From positions 1,674,001-1,738,000 of the forward strand of contig NZ_CP042464.1 of assembly GCF_015074785.1 (NCBI RefSeq): 64,000 bases of DNA, read 5' to 3'. Positions 52,329-62,527 of this stretch are shown in pieces. Every line of letters starts with the position of its first letter. Position 1 is the stretch's first letter. A model generated the notes under the pieces. The model was given only the letters and a program-made list of their open reading frames with translations, searched no databases and had not been told where the DNA came from. The stretch is from Segatella copri (lineage in GTDB: Bacteria; Bacteroidota; Bacteroidia; Bacteroidales; Bacteroidaceae). Both the position numbers and the translations under genes were made by a program.

Positions 52329-53199
52329 ATTTTGCTGCCGCCAATTCAGCGATGCACTTCTTCAAACTGTCAGTCCAGTATGGCACCTTGAATCCGAAAG
52401 TCTGCTTCAGCTTACTCTTGTCAAGTACAGAGAAGTGAGGACGCTTCACTGGACTAGGGAACTCCTCGCTGTAGCAAGGCTGTATATCGCAGGTATTTCC
52501 GCTCAGTTCGCAGATAATCTTAGCGAAATCAAACCAAGAGCAGACACCCTCATTAGAGAAGTGGTAGATGCCCGTCTTATCCAACTGGTCAGTTTCGATG
52601 ATATGTGAGATGACAGCAGCCAGGTCGCCAGCGTAAGTTGGAGTACCCACCTGGTCGAAGACCACCTTCAGGGTGTCGTGGCTTGCCGTGAGACTCTGCA
52701 TGGTCTTCACGAAGTTCTTACCCCACTGCGAGTAGAGCCATGCTGTACGGATGATGATATGCTTGCATCCAGTAGCTTCAATACTCTTTTCGCCTGCAAG
52801 TTTCGTTTTACCATATACCCCCAAAGGATTCGTTTCCCAATCTTCACGGCAAGGTATATTCTTATCGCCCTGAAAAACATAGTCGGTAGATACATGAATC
52901 AAAGTACCATCTACCTCCTTCATAGCCTGTGCCAAATTTCCCGCAGCAGTGTTGTTGAGCAGATTAGCCAGATCGTAATCTGTTTCAGCCTTATCTACGT
53001 TGGTATAAGCAGCGCAGTTAACAATTACCTGAATATCATTCTCCCTCACCTTTTCTCGGATAGCGTCAAGATTGGTGATATCCAGTTTTTCATAGCCTTC
53101 AGCCACATCGGTGAAGACAAACTTGTGATTGCTTTTTTGGGCACAGATTTGCATTTCATGTCCCAATTGACCATTAGCGCCTGTTACTAATATATTCAT
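52327..53199 (-). CDS. rfbD: dTDP-4-dehydrorhamnose reductase
   Basis: 290 residues. 'TGANGQLGHEMQ' dinucleotide site, 'VYGKTKLAGEKSI' YxxxK catalytic motif, and 'STDYVFQGD'. It reduces dTDP-4-keto-rhamnose to dTDP-rhamnose, a precursor of surface polysaccharides. First gene of a two-gene transcript with a strong upstream promoter. Confidence 0.94.
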   Translation of the reverse strand: MNILVTGANGQLGHEMQICAQKSNHKFVFTDVAEGYEKLDITNLDAIREKVRENDIQVIVNCAAYTNVDKAETDYDLANLLNNTAAGNLAQAMKEVDGTLIHVSTDYVFQGDKNIPCREDWETNPLGVYGKTKLAGEKSIEATGCKHIIIRTAWLYSQWGKNFVKTMQSLTASHDTLKVVFDQVGTPTYAGDLAAVISHIIETDQLDKTGIYHFSNEGVCSWFDFAKIICELSGNTCDIQPCYSEEFPSPVKRPHFSVLDKSKLKQTFGFKVPYWTDSLKKCIAELAAAK

Positions 53200-53342
53200 T
53201 GTTTTAATATTTTATTCAATATAATATTTTAAAGTCTACTTACCATTTCCCTCTACACATGAAGAAAACTGATATTTTCTCTCGAAATCTATTTCCTACT
53301 ACCTATATATATAAATCCATTCATCTATATATAAATATGTGG

Positions 53343-53374
53343 CAAAGGTAAAAAAATAATTTGAGTTGACCAAA
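53343..53374 (-). promoter_or_regulatory. Promoter of the rfbD-rfbB operon
   Basis: Minus-strand TTTG (53371-53374) and TACCTTTG (53343-53350), spacing 20. The leader is ~135 bases. Confidence 0.8.
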
Positions 53375-53420
53375 GAAAAGAAAAAGAAAAGAGAAGAAAC
53401 TAACATATATTAAACAAAGA

Positions 53421-53670
53421 CCGCCACACTTTTTCACAAAAGCATGGCGGTTTTCCCTAAAACATAATAGATAAGCTTTGCCTTTAAGGGCAAACTTGAA
53501 TCATCAAGTAGCCTAGTCTATTACCAATCCTTTTTTCCCTAATATAAACTAAACCTGTTTTCCTATTTAAATCAACATACTAAATCAACAAAAGGAATTT
53601 TCTTATCATTAAATACTTTTAGAAGACTTGAAGTGGTAATTAAACCATTAAAACTACTGTTTTCTGATTT
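53421..53670 (-). ncRNA. Candidate small RNA between rfbD and the DUF6377 gene
   Basis: The gap 53200-53915 holds no gene. On the minus strand a TAACTTTG box (53677-53684) precedes a stretch with a small hairpin (GGCAAA...TTTGCC type) and ends in a CCGCC...GGCGG stem followed by CTTTGTTT (53421-53456), which resembles a terminator with no gene upstream to serve. A -33 TTTG at 20 bases is not seen, so this is weak. Confidence 0.25.
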
Positions 53671-53807
53671 CGTTTGCAAAGTTATATCATTTTTTTCAAA
53701 GTTGTATATCTAAGTAGTATTTTGGTAAAAAATCAGCCTACCAAAGAAACAGATAACTCATTAAGAATCAGACGCTTTAATATATTAACTATTTTTATCT
53801 AAAGTAA

Positions 53808-55698
<1,891 letters not shown>

Positions 55699-55700
<2 letters not shown>

Positions 55701-56454
55701 AGTCACGGTGTATCACGGTTCCGTTAGCCTGATGCGTAGCAAGAACCAGGACCTCAGCTATTTGCACGTGTTCTGGAGCGCTTGCAGCATAGAAGGCTAC
55801 ATCAGCTATATCATCGCCATTTAGAGGTTCTATACCGCGGTAAACGTTGTCTGCGCGGTTCTGGTCACCATGGAAACGGATGTTAGAGAAGTTGGTTTCA
55901 ACCAAGCCCGGTTTCACATTGGTAACACGCACTTTCGTATGTGCCACATCAATGCGCAAGCCGTCTGTAATAGCCTTTACAGCCGCTTTGGTAGCACAAT
56001 ATACATTACCTCCCGCATAAGCAGCATCACCCGCCACACTACCTATATTGATTACATGACCATGATTACGCTCCACCATACCAGGTACAATCAGGCGCGT
56101 CATGGTTAAGAGTCCCTTGATATTGGTATCAATCATCTGGTCCCAATCTTCAAAATCGCCCTCATATTCAGGTTCCAATCCACGTGCGAGTCCCGCATTA
56201 TTGATAAGCACATCCACATTGCGCCACTCCTCAGGGATGTAATCCACCGCTTTCTTGGCAGCTTCACGGTTACGCACATCGAAAGCCAAGGCAAGCACCT
56301 CAACGCCCTCAGCCTCGAGTTCTTTCTTCAGGATTTCCAACTTTCCCGTGTTTCTACCTGTAAGAATCAGGTTATAGCCGCCACGGGCAAAACGACGTGC
56401 ACAACCTTCGCCAATACCGCTTGTTGCGCCTGTAATAAGAGCAATTTTATTCAT
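55699..56454 (-). CDS. SDR-family NAD(P)-dependent oxidoreductase (YdfG-like)
   Basis: 251 residues, classical SDR. 'TGATSGIGEGCARR' (NADP site), Ser in 'NIGSVAGDAAYAGG', 'YCATKAAVKAI' (Tyr/Lys catalytic). Close to 3-hydroxy acid or serine dehydrogenases of the YdfG type; the substrate is not assigned. It is followed on the minus strand by the heptad array at 55562-55700. Confidence 0.9.
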
Positions 56455-56458
56455 ATTC

Positions 56459-56512
56459 TTTGATACTTTGAATTATACTTAGAACTTTTGATACTTTGAA
56501 CTTTATGATTAG
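56459..56512. repeat. TTGATAC/TTTGAAC short repeats
   Basis: TTTGATACTTTGAA occurs at 56459 and again 28 bases (four heptads) later at 56487. It fits the 7-bp periodicity seen in other gaps. Confidence 0.5.
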
Positions 56513-56540
56513 CGAAGCAATTGAATTCTTCACTCTTCAC

Positions 56541-57047
56541 TTAAAGAATAAGGACTCTGACCTCAGCATTCGCCATTTTCTCTATCTGGTTCATCGGACG
56601 TTTATAATAAACACTCTGGATAGCCTTGTTGATGATGCCATGCCCCACAGCAAGAACGGTCTGATCAGGATAAGTAACCTTGAGCCAGGTAAGGAAATTC
56701 TGGGCTCTTGATTTCATCTTTTCCAGCGTCTCTATGTTGTCCGGCCAATCCTTTGGATCCTTCGGCAGGTCAGGGATGAATTTACCCGTAAAATCGCCCC
56801 AATCACGCTCTCTGAGCAAGGGAGTGGTGACAACGGGATGCGAGCCGGCGATAATTTCACAGGTCTGTATACTGCGATAGAGATCGCTCGATACGAAAAC
56901 ATCGATAGGCGTACCCTCCATTTTCCTGGCCACTTCCTCAGCCTGCTCAATACCTTTCATATTGAGTTTTCCCGGTGTTTGTCCCTGCATAATTTGCGCC
57001 TTGTTATCCACCGTTTCACCATGGCGCACCAAATATAATTTTGTCAT
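56541..57047 (-). CDS. Histidine phosphatase family protein
   Basis: 168 residues. 'LVRHGETVDNKAQI' holds the catalytic His near the N-terminus, 'LLRERDWGDFTGK' carries the acidic residue, and 'VLAVGHGIINKAI' the second His. It is a phosphoglycerate mutase-like phosphatase of unknown substrate. Its upstream region carries 35-bp tandem repeats. Confidence 0.9.
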   Translation of the reverse strand: MTKLYLVRHGETVDNKAQIMQGQTPGKLNMKGIEQAEEVARKMEGTPIDVFVSSDLYRSIQTCEIIAGSHPVVTTPLLRERDWGDFTGKFIPDLPKDPKDWPDNIETLEKMKSRAQNFLTWLKVTYPDQTVLAVGHGIINKAIQSVYYKRPMNQIEKMANAEVRVLIL

Positions 57048-57149
57048 TGTCTTTACTTTTTCCGTCTATATCAAAAATGAGTTTTTACTTTTCCTAAGTC
57101 TATACTCCAGACATAGTTTTTACTTTCACTAAGTCTCTTTCCAAGACAT
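57046..57149. repeat. 35-bp tandem repeats upstream of the phosphatase gene
   Basis: Units at 57080-57114 and 57115-57149 share AGTTTTTACTTT...CTAAGTCT...AGACAT; a degenerate third copy (57046-57079) runs into the start codon. They lie on the promoter/leader side of the minus-strand phosphatase gene. Confidence 0.65.
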
Positions 57150-57185
57150 CATGATTCTTATTTTGCTTACAAAATTACGGCTTTC

Positions 57186-57251
57186 TATCGAGACCAACAA
57201 ATAATTTGCGTTAAATATAGCAATAATTAGCGTTAAATATAGCAATAATTT
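57186..57251. repeat. Tandem 22-bp units upstream of the DUF308 promoter
   Basis: GCGTTAAATATAGCAATAATTA (57208) and GCGTTAAATATAGCAATAATTT (57230), preceded by a half-matching unit at 57186. The last unit ends about 20 bases before the TTG of the DUF308 promoter, so here the array could be a regulator site. Confidence 0.7.
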
Positions 57252-57271
57252 AAGTTTATATAAAAAACTTC

Positions 57272-57302
57272 TTGCTAGTTTCGGATTTCTTTCGTAACTT
57301 TG
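57272..57302 (+). promoter_or_regulatory. Promoter of the DUF308 gene
   Basis: TTG (57272-57274) and TAACTTTG (57295-57302), spacing 20. It overlaps the upstream TTG codon at 57300, so ATG 57330 is the true start. Confidence 0.75.
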
Positions 57303-57329
57303 CCCCGAAATAACAAAATCAGTTTTAGT

Positions 57330-57983
57330 ATGAAGGTAATACACAGTTCAATATTCCGCGCAGTATGCGCCATCATCGTAGGAGTCCTGCTCATCCAATA
57401 TCGTGAGCAGACTGTCACCTGGATAACCATCGCCATCGGTGTTTTGTTTTTCCTTTCAGGTGTCATCTCCCTTGCCAGTTATTGGGCAGCCAAGCGCAAT
57501 GCAGAGAAGATGCAGGGCCAGATTCTGTCTGATTCCAATGGTAAGCCTATCATGGGCATGATGCCTAAATTCCCGCTTGTGAGCGTAGGCAGTCTTATTC
57601 TGGGATTGCTGCTTGCCCTGATGCCTCAGGTGTTTATCGCCTGGCTGATGTTCATCCTGGCGTTCATCCTGATTTTGGGCGCTCTGACCCAGTTTGTCAA
57701 TCTGGCTTCAGCAGCTAAGATGGGACGCGTAGGCATTCTCTTCTGGCTCTTCCCTTCAGCCCTTCTTCTGCTGGGGCTGCTCGCCATCATCAAGCCTTCA
57801 GCCATCGCCTCTGCTCCTCTTTTCATCATCGGTTGGGGTATGCTCATCTATGGAGTAGTAGAGCTTCTCAACGCCTTTAAAATCTCCAATAACAAGAGAA
57901 TCTGGCTGAAAAACCAGCAGCAGCAGAAACAGGATTCAAAGGAGATTTATGTGGATGTAGAGGAAGTGAAGAACGAAGAGTAA
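57330..57983 (+). CDS. DUF308/HdeD-like membrane protein
   Basis: 217 residues with about six hydrophobic helices ('TWITIAIGVLFFLSGVISLA', 'FPLVSVGSLILGLLLALMP', 'FILAFILILGALTQF'), matching the DUF308 (HdeD) family. Related proteins are linked to acid stress in enterobacteria, but the role here is unknown. A Gln/Lys/Glu-rich tail ends it. It precedes PBP1A by 27 bp. Confidence 0.85.
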   Translation: MKVIHSSIFRAVCAIIVGVLLIQYREQTVTWITIAIGVLFFLSGVISLASYWAAKRNAEKMQGQILSDSNGKPIMGMMPKFPLVSVGSLILGLLLALMPQVFIAWLMFILAFILILGALTQFVNLASAAKMGRVGILFWLFPSALLLLGLLAIIKPSAIASAPLFIIGWGMLIYGVVELLNAFKISNNKRIWLKNQQQQKQDSKEIYVDVEEVKNEE

Positions 57984-58010
57984 AACAACGAAATCATTAT
58001 ATCATCATAT

Positions 58011-60560
58011 ATGAATAAAATTAAGTCTCTCTTTGCCTGGTTATGGCAAAAGTTTCGCGCATTCTGTACCTGGTACAAAGGATTGTATCAGGGCAGGGCG
58101 TGGTATACCAAGACCCTCGTTGCCTTGGCAAGTTGTATAGTCGCCTTCATCTTGTATCTGGGCGCAGTAGATATCAACTTCTTATGGCTCTTCGGCAAGT
58201 CACCTGGCTATTTCTCAGGCATCCTGGACCCACAGACCTCAGAGGCCTCTGAAATCTATTCGGCTGATGGAAAGCTCATCGGCAAGTATTTCAACGAAAA
58301 CCGTACTCCGGTAGAATATGATGAGGTAACACCTGATTTCTTCAAGGCACTGGTAGATACCGAGGATGAACGATTCTACAAGCATATCGGTATCGACCCT
58401 ATCGGTGTGTTTGCTGCTGCCAAGGATGCACTCCTCCATCATAACGGGCGCGGTGCTTCTACCATCACACAGCAGCTGGCGAAGAACATGTTCCGTGTAC
58501 GTTCGCAATATTCTACCGGTTTGCTGGGCAAGATTCCTGTACTCCGCCTGCTCATCATCAAGAGCAAGGAGTGGATCATCGCGGTAAAACTTGAAACGGT
58601 GTTCAGCAAGAAGGAAATCATCACCATGTATGCCAATACGGTAGATTTCGGTAGCAATTCCTATGGTATCAAAACCGCAGCGAAGACCTACTTCAACACC
58701 ACCCCTAAGGAGTTGACCACCGGTCAGGCTGCCGTGCTCGTAGGCATGCTCAAGGCTACCACCTACTACAACCCACGCACCAACCCGGAGAACAGTCTTG
58801 CACGCCGCAACACCGTATTATATAATATGGTGACACATGGCGATCTCTCAAAAGACAGATACAATGAACTGAAAGATGAGCCTATCAAGCTCGATTTCAA
58901 GGTAGAAGAAAACTACGACGGACAGGCTAAATACTTCCGTGAGGCAGTAGCCAACTACCTGAAAGACTGGTGTAAAGACGAAGGTTACGACCTCTATACC
59001 AGCGGTTTGAAGATTTATACCACCATCGATACCCGCATGCAGAAGTATGCAGAAGATGCAGCCCGCAAGCAGATGAAACAGGTACAGCAGAACTTCAACA
59101 ATCACTGGAGCATCCGACGTACAAAGGCAGGCAAAGGCAACTGGATGGGTCAGGATCCTTGGCAGGATGAGAATCACAACGTGATACCAAACTTCATCCA
59201 GGGCATCGCCGAGCGCCAGCCATTCTACAAGGCATTGATAGCCCGTTTCCCTAACAATCCCGACTCTGTAAACTATTACTATAAGGAATGGGTTCACCCG
59301 GTTAAGGTATTCGATTATGACAAGGGCAGCATCACGATGAACATGACATCAGAAGACTCCATCAAGTATATGACCACCTTCATGCACTGCGCCTTTGTAG
59401 CCATGGAGCCACAGACCGGAGCAGTAAAGGCATGGGTGGGCGATATCGACTTCGACCACTGGAAGTATGACAAGGTAACAGCCGAGCGCCAGCCTGGTTC
59501 TACCTTCAAGCTCTTTGTTTATACCGAGGCGATGAATCAGGGTTTAACCCCTTGTGACAAGCGTCGCGACGAATATATCTCTATGGAGGTATACGATAAG
59601 AAGAAGCACGAGATGACCACTTGGCGCCCATCCAACGCCAATGGTTCGTTCTCGGGCGACAGCATCCCATTGAAGAGTGCCTTTGCCAAGAGTATCAACT
59701 CTGTGGCTGTAAGATTAGGACAGGAGATGGGCATCAAGCGCATCATCGAGACAGCTAAGAAGATGGGTATCAACAGTCCGCTGGATGACACCCCATCTCT
59801 CGCCCTCGGTTCCAGCGATGTCAACCTTCTGGAGATGGCATGCGCCTACAGCACCATTGCCAACAATGGCAAGCACCACGACCCGGTATTGGTTACCAAG
59901 ATTGTAGACCACGACGGTAAGGTGGTTTACGAGGGTCCTACCGATTCCGAGCAGGTGATACCTTACAAGAGTGCCTTCCTCATGCAGCAGCTCTTACAGG
60001 GCGGTATGAAGGAGCCGGGAGGTACATCCCAGAGTCTCTGGGGCTATGTAGGCAACTACCGTGATACTGAGTTCGGTGGCAAGACAGGTACCACCAATAA
60101 CCACTCCGATGCCTGGTTCATGTGTGTGAGCCCTAAGCTCGTAGTTGGTGCCTGGGTAGGAGGCGAATACCGCTGTCTCCACTTCCGCACCGGAGCCTTG
60201 GGTCAGGGATCCAGAACCGCTCTTCCTGTGTGCGGTTACTTCCTCCAGAGTGTCTTTGGCGACCCAGCCTTCCAGCAGTATCACGGCAAGTTTGACAAGC
60301 CACAGGACAGCGATATCACCCGCGATATGTACATCTGTGCAAGCTATGCACCAAAGCCAAAGGTAGATACCACCAAGGTAGACAGTACCGCCTTCCAGGA
60401 AGAGATCGTTCTCGATGACGAAGGCAACCCTATCATCCGCGAAGTTCCTGCCAAGAAGGCTGAAAGCGAATCTGCCAACGGTACAGCCACCACAGAAGAA
60501 AAGAAAGAGAAGAAGAAGGCCAAGCCAACGGAGCAGCCTGTCAACTTCGATGACCTTTAA
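58011..60560 (+). CDS. Penicillin-binding protein 1A (glycosyltransferase plus transpeptidase)
   Basis: 849 residues. One N-terminal membrane span ('TLVALASCIVAFILYLGAVD'), a glycosyltransferase domain with catalytic E118 ('VDTEDERFYKHIGIDPIGV') and 'RGASTITQQLAKNMF', and a transpeptidase domain with S497-T-F-K500 ('QPGSTFKLF'), S561-I-N563 and K691-T-G693. It polymerises and cross-links peptidoglycan in the periplasm. The tail is Lys/Glu-rich. It is co-oriented with the DUF308 gene and followed by a heptad hairpin. Confidence 0.95.
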   Translation: MNKIKSLFAWLWQKFRAFCTWYKGLYQGRAWYTKTLVALASCIVAFILYLGAVDINFLWLFGKSPGYFSGILDPQTSEASEIYSADGKLIGKYFNENRTPVEYDEVTPDFFKALVDTEDERFYKHIGIDPIGVFAAAKDALLHHNGRGASTITQQLAKNMFRVRSQYSTGLLGKIPVLRLLIIKSKEWIIAVKLETVFSKKEIITMYANTVDFGSNSYGIKTAAKTYFNTTPKELTTGQAAVLVGMLKATTYYNPRTNPENSLARRNTVLYNMVTHGDLSKDRYNELKDEPIKLDFKVEENYDGQAKYFREAVANYLKDWCKDEGYDLYTSGLKIYTTIDTRMQKYAEDAARKQMKQVQQNFNNHWSIRRTKAGKGNWMGQDPWQDENHNVIPNFIQGIAERQPFYKALIARFPNNPDSVNYYYKEWVHPVKVFDYDKGSITMNMTSEDSIKYMTTFMHCAFVAMEPQTGAVKAWVGDIDFDHWKYDKVTAERQPGSTFKLFVYTEAMNQGLTPCDKRRDEYISMEVYDKKKHEMTTWRPSNANGSFSGDSIPLKSAFAKSINSVAVRLGQEMGIKRIIETAKKMGINSPLDDTPSLALGSSDVNLLEMACAYSTIANNGKHHDPVLVTKIVDHDGKVVYEGPTDSEQVIPYKSAFLMQQLLQGGMKEPGGTSQSLWGYVGNYRDTEFGGKTGTTNNHSDAWFMCVSPKLVVGAWVGGEYRCLHFRTGALGQGSRTALPVCGYFLQSVFGDPAFQQYHGKFDKPQDSDITRDMYICASYAPKPKVDTTKVDSTAFQEEIVLDDEGNPIIREVPAKKAESESANGTATTEEKKEKKKAKPTEQPVNFDDL

Positions 60561-60664
60561 ATTTAGTTAATAATTTATAGTTTATAGCGGCTACACCGTT
60601 TAGCAAGAAGGCGATTTAATATGGCTTATGCTATAAACTATAAATTATAAACTATAAATTAAAT
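60561..60664. repeat. Inverted heptad arrays between PBP1A and Pif1-like genes
   Basis: Left arm TTAATAATTTATAGTTTATAG and right arm CTATAAACTATAAATTATAA, enclosing a ~47-base loop. It resembles the arrangement at 55562-55700 but lies between two co-directional genes, so it may act as a terminator for PBP1A. Confidence 0.8.
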
Positions 60665-60667
60665 ACA

Positions 60668-62404
60668 ATGATTGATCTCGACAACCCGGAGTTGCAGAAT
60701 GCACTCCAAATCATACAGTTTACCCGTCGTTCGCTTTTCCTTACCGGAAAGGCGGGGACGGGTAAATCTACTTTTTTACGTTATATAGCCGCCAATACCA
60801 AGAAGAAACATATCATTCTTGCCCCAACAGGCATTGCGGCCATCAACGCCGGAGGAAGCACGCTCCACAGCTTTTTCAAGCTTCCTTTCCACCCGCTGCT
60901 GCCCAACGACAGCATGTATTCCGTCCGCAACATCCGCAACACCCTGAAGTATAATTCAGAGAAGATAAAGATTATCCGCGAGGTAGAGCTCATCATCATC
61001 GATGAGATCAGTATGGTTCGTGCCGATATCATCGATTTCCTGGACAAGGTATTGCGGGTATATTGCCGCAACATGCGAGAGCCTTTCGGGGGCAAGCAGC
61101 TGCTTCTGGTGGGCGATATCTTCCAGCTGGAGCCTGTGGTGAGGGAAGACGACCGTCGTCTGCTCAGTCCCTTCTACCGCAGCAGTTTCTTCTTCGATGC
61201 CAAGGTGTTCGAATACTTCAAACTCGTGAGCATCGAACTCAAGAAGGTATACCGTCAGAGCGATCCCGTTTTCATCAGCATCCTCGACCATATCCGCACG
61301 TCTCAGGTGCCCATGCAGGATCTCCAGCGCCTCAACCAGCGCGTGGGAGCCCAGCTCGATGAGAGCGATTCCAAACTTGCCATCACCCTCTCTACACGCC
61401 GCGATACGGTAGATTACATCAACGACAGCCAGCTCCAGTGTCTTCCGGGAGAGCCTTGCCTCTTCCGTGGCCACATACAGGGCGAGTTTCCGGAGAGCAG
61501 TCTCCCTACCCCTATCGAGCTTTACCTCAAGACGGGGGCTCAGGTTATCTTCATCAAGAATGATATCGAGCATCAGTGGGTGAATGGCACGCTGGGCACC
61601 ATCATTGGTTTTGATGAGGATGAGGATGCCAAGATTTATGTGCGCACCGAGGAAGGCAAGGATGTGATGGTGGAGCCTGCGGCATGGAGCAACATGAGAT
61701 ACCATTTCAATGAGATTGAGAAAAAGATTGAGGAGGAAGAGATTGGCAGATACGAGCAGTACCCCATCCGTCTGGCGTGGGCGATAACGGTTCATAAGAG
61801 CCAGGGCCTCACCTTCAACCAGGTGAAGATTGATTTCACGGGTGGTGTCTTTGCGGGCGGACAGACGTATGTTGCCTTGTCCCGCTGCACCAGTCTCGAG
61901 GGCATCAGTCTTCAGGAGCCGTTGCGTCAGAGTGATGTTTTCGTGCGCAATGATGTCAAGCAGTTTGCCCGTCATTATAACGACCAGAGCACCATCAACA
62001 CTGCGCTTACCCAGAGTAAGGCCGACAAGCAGTATCATGATGCCGTCAAGGCCTTTGACAGGGGCGATATGCAGTCGGCTCTCGACAACTTCTTCCTTGC
62101 CATCCACAGCCGTTATGACATCGAGCAGCCGCTTGCCAAGCGTTTCATCCGCAAAAAGCTGAACAGGGTGAACGAGCTTCAGGCAGAGAACGAGCGGTTG
62201 CGCGAAGAAATAAGAAAGAAGGATGAAGAGAAGGAGAAGCAGCAGAAGTTCCTCAAGCGCCTTGCCACGGAGTATGTGATTATGGGGAAGGAGTGCGAAA
62301 AAGAGGGCATGAAAGAGGCTGCCATCATGAATTACCGCAAGGCCCTCACCCTTTATCCTGAGCACCCGGAGGCGAAAAAAAGGCTTTTAAAGGTAAAAAA
62401 GTAA
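60668..62404 (+). CDS. Pif1/RecD-like superfamily 1 helicase with C-terminal TPR
   Basis: 578 residues. Walker A 'GKAGTGKST' at 27-35, Walker B/motif II 'IIIDEISM' near 110-117, 'LLVGDIFQLEPV' (motif III) and 'AITVHKSQGLTF' (motif V/VI). It is a Pif1-type DNA helicase for 5'-3' unwinding. The last ~130 residues hold TPR-like and coiled-coil segments ('AVKAFDRGDMQSALDNFF', 'KGLMNEL'-type coils), which is less usual and suggests a protein partner. Confidence 0.9.
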   Translation: MIDLDNPELQNALQIIQFTRRSLFLTGKAGTGKSTFLRYIAANTKKKHIILAPTGIAAINAGGSTLHSFFKLPFHPLLPNDSMYSVRNIRNTLKYNSEKIKIIREVELIIIDEISMVRADIIDFLDKVLRVYCRNMREPFGGKQLLLVGDIFQLEPVVREDDRRLLSPFYRSSFFFDAKVFEYFKLVSIELKKVYRQSDPVFISILDHIRTSQVPMQDLQRLNQRVGAQLDESDSKLAITLSTRRDTVDYINDSQLQCLPGEPCLFRGHIQGEFPESSLPTPIELYLKTGAQVIFIKNDIEHQWVNGTLGTIIGFDEDEDAKIYVRTEEGKDVMVEPAAWSNMRYHFNEIEKKIEEEEIGRYEQYPIRLAWAITVHKSQGLTFNQVKIDFTGGVFAGGQTYVALSRCTSLEGISLQEPLRQSDVFVRNDVKQFARHYNDQSTINTALTQSKADKQYHDAVKAFDRGDMQSALDNFFLAIHSRYDIEQPLAKRFIRKKLNRVNELQAENERLREEIRKKDEEKEKQQKFLKRLATEYVIMGKECEKEGMKEAAIMNYRKALTLYPEHPEAKKRLLKVKK

Positions 62405-62430
62405 AAGGGTAAAAAAGTAAAAAAGATAAA
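62388..62430. repeat. Octad array after the Pif1-like gene
   Basis: GGTAAAAA/AGTAAAAA units (62388-62430) that overlap the last codons. Same family as 30067-30311. Confidence 0.75.
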
Positions 62431-62439
62431 ACAAAAAAA

Positions 62440-62464
62440 AACAGGCAAAATGATTTTGCCTGTT
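62440..62464. terminator. Terminator between the helicase and LptD-like genes
   Basis: AACAGGCAAAA-TGA-TTTTGCCTGTT, poly-A before and poly-T after; bidirectional for converging genes. Confidence 0.85.
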
Positions 62465-62490
62465 TTTTTTATTATCTATAAGCTGAAAAG

Positions 62491-62527
62491 CTCTATTAAC
62501 TATAAACTTTCAACTATAAACTATCAT
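62491..62527. repeat. Heptad array before the LptD-like gene end
   Basis: CTATTAA, CTATAAA, CTTTCAA, CTATAAA and CTATCAT units next to the stop codon at 62528. Confidence 0.7.
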
